64,000 nucleotides of DNA from assembly GCF_002631185.1 (NCBI RefSeq), contig NZ_PDNU01000036.1, positions 1-64,000 on the forward strand, written 5' to 3'. Positions 8,108 to 16,379 of the stretch are shown piece by piece. The DNA is from Teichococcus rhizosphaerae. GTDB taxonomy: Bacteria > Pseudomonadota > Alphaproteobacteria > Acetobacterales > Acetobacteraceae. Below the pieces are notes generated by a model, which did not search any database, was not told the origin of the DNA, and saw only the letters and a list, made by a program, of their open reading frames with translations. Both the position numbers and the translations under genes were made by a program. Each line of letters starts with the position of its first letter. The first letter of the stretch is position 1.

Positions 8108-8941
8108 TCACCCGCCCGGCAGGAGCGGCGCCCCGAAGCCGTGCCGCGCCAGGATGGCCTGCCCCTCGGGCGAGAGGATGAACAGCGCCAGCCGCGCCGC
8201 CTCCGGCCGGTCGCTCAGCACCGCCAGCCCGTAATCCGCCCCCACCGCCAGCGCCTCCGGCAGCGCGACGACGCGCGCGCCCGGCAGGGCCGCGGCGGCC
8301 GGCCCGGCATTGCTGCAATAGGTGAGGAAGATCTGCGCCCGCCCCTCCGCCAGATGCCAGGCATAGGCGGACTGCCCCGCCGGCGGCGGCGCGCTGCCCG
8401 GCCCGCCGGTGAGGGCCAGCGCCTTGGCTTCCAGCGCCGCGCGGGCGCCGGGCCGCAGCGCCTCGGCCCGCGCGAAGGCGGCGAAGGCGTAATCCCCCGA
8501 AGGGTCGGCGCCCGGGGTGGAGGTGCCGAGCCGCACCGCCGGGTCGAGCATCCGCTCCAGCAGCGTCTCCGTGGTGGCGGGCTCGCCGGGGGCGGCCAGG
8601 GCGCAAAGCCGGTTGCGGGCGAACAGCACCACGCTGCGCCCGCCCGCTCCCGCGAGATCGCGCGGATGCGCCATGTTGGCCGAGGCGAACACGTCCGCCG
8701 CCTCGCCCGCCGCGATCCGCTCCCGCAGCAGGCCGGAAGGGCCGTAGCGCCCGGCCACGGGCAGGCCGGTGGCGGCGGTGAAGGCGGCGCCCACCTCCTC
8801 CAGCGCGGCGCGGAGGCTGCCCGCGGCGGCCAGCCGCACGGGCGGCCCGGCCGCATGGGCAGCGCCCGTTGGCAGGGCGAGCGGCAGGGCGAGCGCCAGC
8901 AGCACAGTCCGGAGCCCGCGCCGGAGGCATCCTCCGGGCAT
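8108..8941 (-). CDS. modA: ModA-like molybdate/oxyanion-binding protein
   Basis: Extracellular solute-binding protein of the molybdate ABC family. A signal peptide ends near AHA (about residue 29). The mature part starts with the ligand-loop AAAGSLRAALEEV, then SGLLRERIAAGEAADVFASANMAHP, which is the hallmark of molybdate/tungstate receptors. A VVLFARNRLCALA hinge strand and ILSPEGQAILARHGF at the C-terminus follow. The frame is open to ATG 9004, but ATG 8941 directly precedes the basic n-region of the signal. No modB or modC genes are adjacent; the next gene on the same strand (upstream) is another oxyanion receptor. Ligand specificity is inferred from the family only. Confidence 0.82.
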   Translation of the reverse strand: MPGGCLRRGLRTVLLALALPLALPTGAAHAAGPPVRLAAAGSLRAALEEVGAAFTAATGLPVAGRYGPSGLLRERIAAGEAADVFASANMAHPRDLAGAGGRSVVLFARNRLCALAAPGEPATTETLLERMLDPAVRLGTSTPGADPSGDYAFAAFARAEALRPGARAALEAKALALTGGPGSAPPPAGQSAYAWHLAEGRAQIFLTYCSNAGPAAAALPGARVVALPEALAVGADYGLAVLSDRPEAARLALFILSPEGQAILARHGFGAPLLPGG

Positions 8942-8981
8942 CTTCGCCCGTTCAGGCGATCCGCCCCGGGCGGGAGCCGCC

Positions 8982-9818
8982 CTAGCCGCGCGGATCATTG
9001 GCATTGGGGAAGAAGAGCTGCTCGCCGCCGATCTTGTAGCCGGCGATGGCCTCCTGCCCTTCCCGCGAGACCAGCCAGTCGATGAAGGCCTGGCCCTCCG
9101 CCTGCTTCACATGCGGGTGCCGGGCCGGGTTCACCAGCATCACGCCATACTGGTTGAACAGGCGCTGGTCGCCCTCGGTCAGCACCGCCAGCTCGCGGCG
9201 GTTGCGGAAGCTGATCCAGGTGCCGCGGTCGGCCAGCAGGTAGGCATCGGCCGCGGCGGCGGTGTTCAGCGCCGGGCCCATGCCCTGGCCGATCTCCTTG
9301 TACCAGCCGGCGCCGCTGGCGGCGGGGTCGATGCCCGCCTGCCGCCACAGCCGCAGCTCGGCCGCATGGGTGCCCGAGCGGTCGCCCCGGCTGATGAAGG
9401 CCGCCTTGCGCCCGGCGATGGCCTGCAGCGCGGCGGTGATGTCGGCCCCCGCCGCCTTGACGCCCGCCGGGTCCGCCTTCGGGCCGACCAGCACGAAGTC
9501 GTTGTACATCACCGGGTGGCGGCGCGTGGCGAAGCCCTCGGCCACGAACTTCTCCTCCGCCGCGCGGTCGTGCACGAACACCACGTCCGCGTCGCCGCGC
9601 CGGCCCACATCCAGCGCCTGCCCGGTGCCGAGCGCCACGACGCGCACGTTGATGCCGGTCTTCTGGGTGAACAGCGGCAGGATGTGGCCGAACAGGCCGG
9701 ACTGCTCCGTGGAGGTGGTGGAGGAGACGGTGATGCCGCGGTCCTGCGCGGCCGACGGCCACGCCGCCAGCAGCCCCGCGAGAAGCGGCAGCAGGGAAAG
9801 GAAGGCACGACGGCGCAT
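8982..9818 (-). CDS. tupA: TupA-like tungstate-binding protein
   Basis: Periplasmic binding protein resembling TupA, the tungstate receptor. A signal peptide (MRRRAFLSLLPLLAGLLAA) is cleaved near SAAQ. The mature N-terminus has the TupA signature SSTTSTEQSGLFGHI. Family features such as ALGTGQALDVGRRGDADVVF, MYNDFVLVGP and FISRGDRSGTHAAELRLW follow. Length 278 is normal. The TupB/TupC transporter genes are not in the window, so the protein must partner at a distance or with another permease. It is transcribed away from the regulator at 9936 across a 117-base intergenic region. Confidence 0.9.
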   Translation of the reverse strand: MRRRAFLSLLPLLAGLLAAWPSAAQDRGITVSSTTSTEQSGLFGHILPLFTQKTGINVRVVALGTGQALDVGRRGDADVVFVHDRAAEEKFVAEGFATRRHPVMYNDFVLVGPKADPAGVKAAGADITAALQAIAGRKAAFISRGDRSGTHAAELRLWRQAGIDPAASGAGWYKEIGQGMGPALNTAAAADAYLLADRGTWISFRNRRELAVLTEGDQRLFNQYGVMLVNPARHPHVKQAEGQAFIDWLVSREGQEAIAGYKIGGEQLFFPNANDPRG

Positions 9819-9935
9819 GGCTCTGGCTCCGGTCCGGCGTTATTCTTGTCTGGCCACAAACTGCCACGGCGGACGCCGCCCGGAACCTGCTCCCGGCCCC
9901 GGCGCGGCGCGCCATTTGCCGGAGCCTGCCGCGTC
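9819..9935. promoter_or_regulatory. Divergent promoter region of tupA and the PBP-type regulator
   Basis: This short spacer separates two diverging start codons, so it must hold both promoters and most likely the regulator's operator. An imperfect dyad with TTGT at 9846-9849 and ACAA at 9856-9859 around CTGGCC is the only symmetric element I see, in the sole A+T-richer patch (9841-9861). Confidence 0.45.
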
Positions 9936-10811
9936 ATGCCGGAATTCCTGACCCTGAAGGAGGCCGCTCAGCTTCTGCGCCTGTCCGAGCGCGCGCTCTA
10001 CGACCTGGCGCGGCAGCAGCGGCTGCCGGCGGTGATCCTGGCCGGCAAGTGGATCTTCCCGCGCGACCTGCTGCTGCGCTGGATGGCCCGCGCCGCCGGG
10101 CCGGAGGCGGCGCGCCTCGCCCCCCCGCCCATCCTGGCCGGCAGCCACGACCCGCTGCTGGACTGGGCGGTGCGGCAATCCGGCTGCGGCCTGGCCATCG
10201 CCGCCGGCGGCAGCCTGATGGGGCTGGAGGCGCTGGCCGCCGGCCGCGCCCTGGCCGCCGCCACCCACCTGCCCGACCCCGATGGCGGCGCCTTCAACGA
10301 GGCCGCGGTGCGCGACATGCTGCCCGACGCGCAGGCCGTGGGCCTGGTCTGGGCCTGGCGCCAGCAGGGGCTGATCCTGCCGCCGGGCAACCCGCAGGCG
10401 GTGCGCGGCATCGCCGACCTGACGCGGCCGGGGCTGCGCGTGGCCGGCCGCCAGCCCCGCGCCGGCAGCCACCTGCTGCTGCTGCACCTGCTGGCCGAGG
10501 CGCAGATCCGGCTGGACGCCATCCGCTTCCTGCCGCAGCCCGCCATGGCGGAGGACGAGGTGGCCGCCGCCGTGGCCGAGGGCCGCGCCGAGGCCGGCTT
10601 CGGCATCCGCGCCGAGGCGGTGGCGCGCGGGCTGCACTTCCTGCCGCTGATCCGCGAGCGCTTCGACCTGGTGGCGCGGGCGCAGGACTGGTTCGGGCCG
10701 GAGCTCCAGGCGCTGCTGGCCTTCACCCGCACGCCGGACTTCGCGGCGCGGGCGGAGCGGCTGAGCGGGTACGACACCGCCGAGTGCGGCCAGGTGGCGT
10801 TCCGCGCGTGA
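9936..10811 (+). CDS. HTH regulator fused to a periplasmic-binding-protein-like sensor domain
   Basis: The protein has two parts. Residues 1-50 are an excisionase/MerR-like winged helix (LKEAAQLLRLSERALYDLARQ, then GKWIFPRDLLLRWM). Residues 65-290 form a PBP_like domain (LAIAAGGSLMGLEALAAGRA, HLPDPDGGAFNE, RAGSHLLLLHLLAE) related to ModA/TupA-type receptors. Regulators of this architecture sit next to molybdate or tungstate uptake genes, so it probably binds the oxyanion or a cofactor and controls tupA. The long open frame upstream (from 8769) is antisense to tupA; ATG 9936 is chosen because it begins the HTH. Sensor identity is inferred. Confidence 0.83.
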   Translation: MPEFLTLKEAAQLLRLSERALYDLARQQRLPAVILAGKWIFPRDLLLRWMARAAGPEAARLAPPPILAGSHDPLLDWAVRQSGCGLAIAAGGSLMGLEALAAGRALAAATHLPDPDGGAFNEAAVRDMLPDAQAVGLVWAWRQQGLILPPGNPQAVRGIADLTRPGLRVAGRQPRAGSHLLLLHLLAEAQIRLDAIRFLPQPAMAEDEVAAAVAEGRAEAGFGIRAEAVARGLHFLPLIRERFDLVARAQDWFGPELQALLAFTRTPDFAARAERLSGYDTAECGQVAFRA

Positions 10812-10841
10812 GGGGCGGCCTTTCCCGCCCTTCCCCTGCCG

Positions 10842-11951
10842 CTACCGCTCGCAGCGCACGAACACGGTGCCGCGGTTGGCGATCTCCCCCACATCGGCCG
10901 CGCCCTGCTCGGCGCCGGTGCTGGGCGCGGCCTGCGGCGCGATGCGCGCGCGGCGCAGGAAGTCCTGCGCGGCCGTGCCCTTCACCGCGAAGTTGACGTT
11001 CTGCGGGATGTCGCCGGTGCGCTTGGCGATGTTCTGCGCGTGCAGCTTGCTCACCACCACGCCCACCACATGGCCGTGCAGGTCGAGCAGCGGACCGCCG
11101 GAATTGCCCGGCTGCACCTCGGCGCTGATCTGGTAGTGGTTCGGGTTGTTGCCGAGGCCGTTCAGCCCGTTCACCTCGCCCCGCGTCAGCTTCGGGTCGG
11201 AGGACAGCAGCCCGGCCAGGGGGAAGCCATAGGCGATCACCCCCTCGCCGCGCCGCACCTCGGGGCTGGCGCGGAAGGGCAGCACCTCGCCCGGGTCGCC
11301 CGGCACGGCCAGCAGGGCGAGGTCGAGCCCGGCATCCACCCGCGCGGGCGGCACGGCGGGCAGCACCCGCCCGTCGGCGGTGCGGACGAAGATGCGGTCG
11401 CACCCTTCCACCACATGCTGGTTGGTCAGCACCCGGTCGGTCGCCACCACGAAGCCGGTGCCGGAGGAGGCGCGGGCGTTCGGGTTGGGCTTGCCGGCGG
11501 CGGGCTGGCTCGGCGCGGCGCGCAGCGCGGCCGCCTCCACCACCACGCGCGGCTCGGCGCAGATATCGCGGTCCCGCAGCACCGCCACCCGCCCATCGGC
11601 GGCGGTCAGGCGGATGTCGAAGCGGCAGCCCGCCTCCTTGCGGGTGCGGAGCGTGAAGGACTTGTCCGTCGGCATCGGCCCCGGAAGGGTGTTGGTTCCC
11701 CAGCCGGCCCGGCCGCTGCGCACGGCCTGCAGGCTGGTCACGTCCTGGCCGGTGCGGTTGACGATCTGGATACGGTTGCCCTCCTCCGTCCCTCCGGGGC
11801 TGGCGGGAGCGGCCTGGCTTGGCGCGGCCTGGCTTGGCGCGGCCTGGCTTGGAGGGACCTGGCTTGGAGGGACCTGGGCATGGACCATCCGGACAGGCGC
11901 GGCGGCGGCGGGAAGGGCGAGGAGGGCGCAGAGCAGGGCGGTGCGGTGCAT
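10842..11951 (-). CDS. Secreted trypsin-like serine protease with an N-terminal beta domain
   Basis: A signal peptide (cleaved near VHA/QV, residue 26) is followed by a PPSQ/APSQ tandem repeat (residues 27-50). Next comes a small beta-rich domain (57-140; IQIVNRTGQDVTSL and Cys109/Cys131, which could pair). The chymotrypsin-fold peptidase domain (about 160-345) carries the full triad: His179 (TNQHVV), Asp210 (GLDLALL) and Ser284 (PGNSGGPLL). No PDZ domain is visible, so it is not a standard DegP. The product should act in the periplasm or outside the cell. It diverges from copA with about 116 bases between. Substrates are unknown. Confidence 0.87.
   Translation of the reverse strand: MHRTALLCALLALPAAAAPVRMVHAQVPPSQVPPSQAAPSQAAPSQAAPASPGGTEEGNRIQIVNRTGQDVTSLQAVRSGRAGWGTNTLPGPMPTDKSFTLRTRKEAGCRFDIRLTAADGRVAVLRDRDICAEPRVVVEAAALRAAPSQPAAGKPNPNARASSGTGFVVATDRVLTNQHVVEGCDRIFVRTADGRVLPAVPPARVDAGLDLALLAVPGDPGEVLPFRASPEVRRGEGVIAYGFPLAGLLSSDPKLTRGEVNGLNGLGNNPNHYQISAEVQPGNSGGPLLDLHGHVVGVVVSKLHAQNIAKRTGDIPQNVNFAVKGTAAQDFLRRARIAPQAAPSTGAEQGAADVGEIANRGTVFVRCER
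11811..11870 (-). repeat. 15-bp tandem repeat in the protease N-terminus
   Basis: Four copies of a 15-bp unit (two GGCCTGGCTTGGCGC, then two variants ending GGAGG) encode the repeated APSQA/PPSQV linker just after the signal peptide of the serine protease. A degenerate fifth copy follows. The period is divisible by three. Confidence 0.8.
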
Positions 11952-12030
11952 GGCGCGGTGGATGTTCCCCCTCGGGGGCCGCCGGTCAATGGGCGCCTTC
12001 CGCTTTCCGGCGGCCGCCGCTGCGCCACCC

Positions 12031-12061
12031 TTGACCTTCCCACTGTAGCAAGCCCCATCTC
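12031..12061 (+). promoter_or_regulatory. CueR/HmrR-type operator-promoter of copA
   Basis: TTGACC (12031-12036) overlaps a MerR-family half-site ACCTTCCCAC. The opposing half is degenerate (TAGCAAGCC). The long spacer of 19 bases leads to a weak -10 near CATCTC (12056-12061). A 19-base spacer is the hallmark of copper-responsive MerR promoters, and cueR is in the same operon. If this -10 is right, transcription starts on or next to the copA ATG at 12068. Confidence 0.6.
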
Positions 12062-12067
12062 TGTGCC

Positions 12068-14515
12068 ATGCCCGACAGCGCCCCTGCCTCCAACCCCGCT
12101 CCCCGCCCGGCTCCCGGCCCGGCTCCCGGCCCGGCTCCCGGTTCCGTGCTTGGCCGCCTTTCCCTGCCCGTCACCGGCATGACCTGCGCGAGTTGCGCGG
12201 GGCGCGTGGAGCGCGCGCTCCGGAGGGTGCCGGGCGTCGTGGAGGCGCGCGTCAACCTGGCCAGCGAGCGGGCGGAGGCCACGGGCACCGCCTCGCTGGA
12301 GGCGCTGCGCGAGGCCATCGCCCGCGCCGGCTATGGCGTGGCCGAGGCGGAGCGCGACCTGGCCATCGGCGGCATGACCTGCGCGAGCTGCGCGGGCCGG
12401 GTGGAGCGCGCCCTCCGGCGCGTGCCCGGCGTGCTGGACGTGTCGGTGAACCTGGCCTCGGAAACCGCGCATCTACGCCTGCTGGCGGGGACGGACACCG
12501 CGCCCCTGGCCGCCGCCGTGGCGCGCGCCGGCTACAGCCTGCGCGCCGAGGCCGGGCCGGACGAGGCGGAGGCGCAGCGCCGCCGGCTCCGGCGGGAGCG
12601 GATCGAGCTGGCGCTCGCCTTCGCCCTGGCCGCGCCCTTCCTGATCGGCATGGTGGGCATGGCCTTCGGCCGGCACTGGATGCCGCCGGGCTGGGCGCAG
12701 CTACTGCTGGCGGCGCCGCTGCAATTCGGGCTGGGCTTCCGCTTCTACCGCGCCGGCTGGTCGGCGCTGCGGGCGCGCGCCGGCAACATGGACCTGCTGG
12801 TGGCCATCGGCACCAGCGCCGCCTTCGGCCTGTCCCTGGTCCTGCTGCTGCGGGGCGAGCCGCATCTCTACTTCGAGGCCTCGGCGGTGGTGATCGCCTT
12901 CGTGCTGCTGGGCCGGCATCTCGAGCAGCGCGCCCGCCGCGCCACCGGCGCCGCCATCGCCGCGCTGCTGGCGCTGCGCCCGCGCACCGCGCGCCGCCTG
13001 GACGCGGCGGGCGCCGAGCAGGAGGTGCCGATCGCGGCGCTCCGCCCGGGCGACCGCGTGGTGGTCCGCCCCGGCGAGCGCCTGCCCGTGGACGGGGTGG
13101 TGGAGGAAGGCGCCTCCGGCGTGGACGAGAGCGCGCTGACCGGCGAAAGCCGGGCCGTGGAGAAGCACCCGGGCGATGCGGCCTCCACCGGCACGGTGGC
13201 GCTGGACGGTCGGCTGGTGCTGCGCGCCACGGCGGTGGGGGCCGAGACGCGGCTGGCCCAGGTGGCGCGGCTGGTGCAGGCGGCCCAGGCCAGCCGCGCG
13301 CCGGTGCAGAAGCTGGTGGACCGGGTCAGCGCCGTGTTCGTGCCGGTGGTGCTGGGGGTGGCGGCGCTCACCTTCCTGGGCTGGTGGCTCGCCGGCGGCG
13401 GCGTGGCGGCGGCCACCCTGCACGCGGTGGCGGTGCTGGTCATCGCCTGCCCCTGCGCGCTGGGCCTGGCGACGCCCGCCGCCATCATGGCCGGCACCGG
13501 CGCCGCCGCCCGCGCCGGCATCCTGATCCGCGACGCGGAGGCGCTGGAGCGGGCCGGCGCCATCACCCTCGTCGCCTTCGACAAGACCGGCACCTTGACC
13601 GAGGGCCGCCCCCGGCTGGAGGGGCTGCACCCCGCCCCGGGCGTGGAGCGCGCCACGGCCCTGGCCGCCGCCGCGCGCCTCCAGGCCGGCAGCGAGCATC
13701 CGCTGGCGCGCGCCGTGCTGGAAGCGGCGGAGGGCGGGGCGGAGGGCGGCGAGGCGCGCCCGGCCGAGGCCTTCCGCGCCCTGCCCGGCCGCGGCGTGGA
13801 GGGCGTGGTGGAGGGCGCGCGCCTGCTGCTCGGCAGCGGCCGCCTGCTCGCCGAGAGCGGCGCCGCCCCCGGCCCGCTGGCGGCGGCGGCGGATGAGGCT
13901 GCCGCGCGGGGCTGCACCCTGTCCTGGCTGATCCGTGCCGAGCCGCCCGCGGCACTGGCCCTGCTGGCCTTCGCCGACACGCCGCGCGAGGGTGCCGCCG
14001 GGGCCGTCGCCGCCCTGGCGGAGCGGGGCATCGCCACCGCCATGCTGAGCGGCGACGGCCCCGCCGCCGCCCATGCCGTGGCGGAGCGCCTCGGCATCGC
14101 CGAGGTGGCGGCCGAGGTGCTGCCCGAGCAGAAGGCCGCGCGCGTCGCCGCCTGGCAGCGCGAGGGCCGCCGCGTGGCCATGGTGGGCGACGGGGTGAAC
14201 GACGCCGCGGCGCTCGCCACCGCCGATCTCGGCATCGCCATGGGCAGCGGCACGGACGCCGCCATCGCCGCCGCGCATGTGACGCTGCTGCGCCCCGACC
14301 CCACGCTGGTGCCCGCCACCCTGGCCATCACCCGCGCGACGCTGGCGAAGATCCGGCAGAACCTGGGCTGGGCCTTCGGCTTCAACACGCTGGGCATCCC
14401 GTTGGCCGCCTTCGGGCTGCTTTCCCCGGCGCTGGCGGGCGCGGCCATGGCCTTCTCCTCCGTGGCGGTGCTGTCCAACGCGCTGCTGCTCAGCCGCTGG
14501 AGGGCGCGCGCATGA
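12068..14515 (+). CDS. copA: Copper-exporting P1B-type ATPase
   Basis: Pumps Cu(I) (and Ag(I)) out of the cytoplasm using ATP. Two N-terminal heavy-metal domains carry GMTCASC at Cys40/Cys43 and Cys105/Cys108. The transmembrane metal site is the Cys461-Pro-Cys463 motif ([12 protein letters not shown]). TGES (358-361) is the actuator loop, Asp505 in DKTGTLT is the phosphorylated residue, and [10 protein letters not shown] is the hinge motif. Length 815. Residues 10-26 are a PAPGPAPG repeat from a 12-bp tandem repeat at 12106-12141. It overlaps cueR by 4 bases (ATGA). Regulation by CueR through the operator at 12031 is likely. Confidence 0.97.
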   Translation: MPDSAPASNPAPRPAPGPAPGPAPGSVLGRLSLPVTGMTCASCAGRVERALRRVPGVVEARVNLASERAEATGTASLEALREAIARAGYGVAEAERDLAIGGMTCASCAGRVERALRRVPGVLDVSVNLASETAHLRLLAGTDTAPLAAAVARAGYSLRAEAGPDEAEAQRRRLRRERIELALAFALAAPFLIGMVGMAFGRHWMPPGWAQLLLAAPLQFGLGFRFYRAGWSALRARAGNMDLLVAIGTSAAFGLSLVLLLRGEPHLYFEASAVVIAFVLLGRHLEQRARRATGAAIAALLALRPRTARRLDAAGAEQEVPIAALRPGDRVVVRPGERLPVDGVVEEGASGVDESALTGESRAVEKHPGDAASTGTVALDGRLVLRATAVGAETRLAQVARLVQAAQASRAPVQKLVDRVSAVFVPVVLGVAALTFLGWWLAGGGVAAATLHAVAVLVIACPCALGLATPAAIMAGTGAAARAGILIRDAEALERAGAITLVAFDKTGTLTEGRPRLEGLHPAPGVERATALAAAARLQAGSEHPLARAVLEAAEGGAEGGEARPAEAFRALPGRGVEGVVEGARLLLGSGRLLAESGAAPGPLAAAADEAAARGCTLSWLIRAEPPAALALLAFADTPREGAAGAVAALAERGIATAMLSGDGPAAAHAVAERLGIAEVAAEVLPEQKAARVAAWQREGRRVAMVGDGVNDAAALATADLGIAMGSGTDAAIAAAHVTLLRPDPTLVPATLAITRATLAKIRQNLGWAFGFNTLGIPLAAFGLLSPALAGAAMAFSSVAVLSNALLLSRWRARA

Positions 14516-14901
14516 ACATCGGCGAGGCGGCGCGGCGCTCCGGCCTCAGCGCCAAGATGATCCGCCACTACGAGGCGGAAGGGCTGCTGTCGGCGCGCCG
14601 CCTGCCCAATGGCTACCGCGACTACGCGGAGGCCGACATCGCGGTGCTGCGCTTCATCCGCCACGCGCGGGCGCTGGCCTTTCCGCTGGAGGATGTGCGC
14701 CGCCTGCTGGCGCTCTGGCGGGACCGCCACCGCGCCAGCGCCGATGTGCGGCGCATCGCCCTCGACCATGTGGCGGCGCTGGAGGCCAAGGCGGAGGCGA
14801 TGCAGGCCATGGCCCGCTCGCTGCGCCACCTGGCCGCCCATTGCCACGGCGATTCCCGCCCCGACTGTCCCATCCTGGACGAACTGGAGAAGATGCCATG
14901 A
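14512..14901 (+). CDS. cueR: Cu(I)-responsive MerR-family regulator
   Basis: Dimeric MerR-type activator that untwists long-spacer promoters when it binds Cu(I), Ag(I) or Au(I). The N-terminal winged helix [21 protein letters not shown] is typical, followed by the dimerisation helix. The metal loop contains Cys111 and Cys119 ([10 protein letters not shown]), with the same eight-residue spacing as in E. coli CueR, diagnostic of monovalent-metal sensors. Length 129. Its start overlaps the copA stop and its end overlaps copZ (ATGA both times), so the three genes are translationally coupled. It should autoregulate the operon via the site upstream of copA. Confidence 0.95.
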   Translation: MNIGEAARRSGLSAKMIRHYEAEGLLSARRLPNGYRDYAEADIAVLRFIRHARALAFPLEDVRRLLALWRDRHRASADVRRIALDHVAALEAKAEAMQAMARSLRHLAAHCHGDSRPDCPILDELEKMP

Positions 14902-15101
14902 CCGAAACTGTGACGCTGACCGTGCGGGGCATGAGCTGCGGCCATTGCGTGCGCGCGGTGACCGAGGCGATCCGCGCCGAGGACCCCGCGGCCGAGGTGG
15001 CGGTGGACCTCGCCGCCGGCACGGTGCGCGCCGCAACCGCCCTGCCCCGCGCGCGCGTGGCCGCGCTGGTGGCCGAGGAAGGCTACGCCGTGCAGGACTG
15101 A
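14898..15101 (+). CDS. copZ: Copper chaperone (heavy-metal-associated domain)
   Basis: A single HMA domain of 67 residues with the metal motif GMSCGHC at residues 11-17. It would bind Cu(I) in the cytoplasm and hand it to the N-terminal domains of CopA. It closes with EEGYAVQD, the normal last strand of the fold. ATG 14898 overlaps the cueR stop by 4 bases. The longer open frame upstream is the shadow of cueR. It is the last gene of the copper operon and is followed at once by a hairpin. Confidence 0.93.
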   Translation: MTETVTLTVRGMSCGHCVRAVTEAIRAEDPAAEVAVDLAAGTVRAATALPRARVAALVAEEGYAVQD

Positions 15102-15126
15102 AGGGGCGCGCCTTCAGCCTTTCTTC
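15098..15126 (+). terminator. Terminator of copA-cueR-copZ
   Basis: CTGAAGG pairs with CCTTCAG around GGCGCG, starting in the copZ stop codon, and is followed by the pyrimidine-rich CCTTTCTTC. The short stem and the T-rich tail make it a plausible intrinsic terminator. Confidence 0.55.
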
Positions 15127-15175
15127 ACCCGCCCCGTGCCAGAAATCCCGCGGCATCTGCGGCGGGCGAACTGGC

Positions 15176-15724
15176 ATGCGCGAACTCTGGAAGAACCCCA
15201 CCCTGCCGGGCATGCCTGGCGCGGGCCCCGGCATCGTTCCCGGCGGGCGGCGCAGCCCCTCGCCGCTGGCCGACTACCAGCAGGCCCGCTTCACCGGCTA
15301 TGGCGGCCGCGACGTGCACCAGGACGTGCCGCCGCCGCCGCCCGCCGCGCTCAACCCCATCCTCAACCGGCTGCGGGACGACCTGGCGCAGCTCGTCGAG
15401 TCGCACCGCGACTTCTTCGCCCGCAACGCCGAGATGGACAGCCGCGCCCTCACCCGCACCCGGCAGGGCTGGGCCGTCGCCTGGCGCCGCTGGGCGCTGG
15501 ACGACCTCGGCGACCAAGTGGCGGAAACGCGCGGCGTCTTCGTCATCTACCGGGGCGACAGCTTCCACCACCGCCTCTTCCTCGACAGGAACGGCCAGCA
15601 GCTCCTGGCCGTGCAGCCGCGCGAGCCGCTCTCGCCGCTGCGCTACCGCAAGCTCGGCGGCACGGCCGAGCTGTGCGACCTCTACGGCCCCTTCGCCCGC
15701 CTCGCGGACACGCCTCTCGGCTGA
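15176..15724 (+). CDS. Hypothetical protein, 182 residues
   Basis: I do not recognise the family with confidence. The protein is cytoplasmic (no signal or membrane segment). It has a Pro/Gly-rich N-terminus, a short helix NPILNRLRDDLAQLVESHRDFF around residues 60-85, and then a beta-rich half with WAVAWRRWALDDLG and FVIYRGDSFHHRLFLDRNGQQLLAV, which looks like a compact globular domain with conserved-looking aromatic and charged positions. Codon use matches its neighbours. It starts 75 bases after copZ, past the hairpin, so it is probably transcribed separately. The downstream gene is convergent. Confidence 0.65.
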   Translation: MRELWKNPTLPGMPGAGPGIVPGGRRSPSPLADYQQARFTGYGGRDVHQDVPPPPPAALNPILNRLRDDLAQLVESHRDFFARNAEMDSRALTRTRQGWAVAWRRWALDDLGDQVAETRGVFVIYRGDSFHHRLFLDRNGQQLLAVQPREPLSPLRYRKLGGTAELCDLYGPFARLADTPLG

Positions 15725-15733
15725 GCCGCCGCG

Positions 15734-16216
15734 CTACAGCGCCCGGAACAGCACCAGCGCGTCCACATAGCCATGGGCGGGGTGGTGGAAGGCCAGCGGC
15801 AGCCGCGCCAGCACCGCGAAGCCCATCGCCTGCCACAGCCGCACCGCGCGCTCATTGGTGCTGACGACGAAGTTGAACTGCATCGCCCGGTAGCCGCGCG
15901 CCCGGGCGTGCTCCAGGGAATGGGCGCACATCGCCCGCGCCACGCCCCGCCCGCTCGCCGGGGCCGCGGTCATGTAGCCGCAATTGCACACATGCGCGCC
16001 GCCCCCCGCCTGGTTGGAGCGGATGTAGTAGGTGCCGAGGATCTCTCCCCCCATCTCCGCCACGAAGGTCTCGCGGTCCGCGCCCAGCCAGTAGGCCAGC
16101 GCGCTTTCCTCGTCCATGTCGCGCGGCAGGGCGTAGGTCTCGCCGGCGCGGATGGTGGGACCGATGATGGACCAGATGGCGGCCCGGTCCTCGGAGCGCG
16201 CGGGGCGGATCAGCAT
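15734..16216 (-). CDS. GNAT-family N-acetyltransferase
   Basis: A single GNAT domain of 160 residues starting MLIRPARSEDRAAIWSI. Strand beta-4 contains GEILGTYYIRSNQ. The acetyl-CoA pyrophosphate loop is ASGRGVARAMCAHSLEHAR (the Q/RxxGxG/A pattern). NFVVSTNERAVRLWQAMGF is the conserved C-terminal helix, and the end HPAHGYVDALVLFR is usual for this subfamily. The substrate is unknown. The frame is open to 16531, but ATG 16216 matches the family start. It is transcribed away from the CoA-transferase gene at 16380. Confidence 0.88.
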   Translation of the reverse strand: MLIRPARSEDRAAIWSIIGPTIRAGETYALPRDMDEESALAYWLGADRETFVAEMGGEILGTYYIRSNQAGGGAHVCNCGYMTAAPASGRGVARAMCAHSLEHARARGYRAMQFNFVVSTNERAVRLWQAMGFAVLARLPLAFHHPAHGYVDALVLFRAL

Positions 16217-16379
16217 GCGAGGAAGCTCTCCCGGTGGAGCGGCCGGTTTACGCGGCGCGGCGGCGGGGTGCCAAGGTGCCGGGGGGGAGGTGCCGGGCGG
16301 GGGGCTTCCCGCCCCGGCCCCGCGCGCTACTCTGGCCGGGCGCCGCGCCCTGGCGCCACCGCCGGAGGAAACCAGGCCC

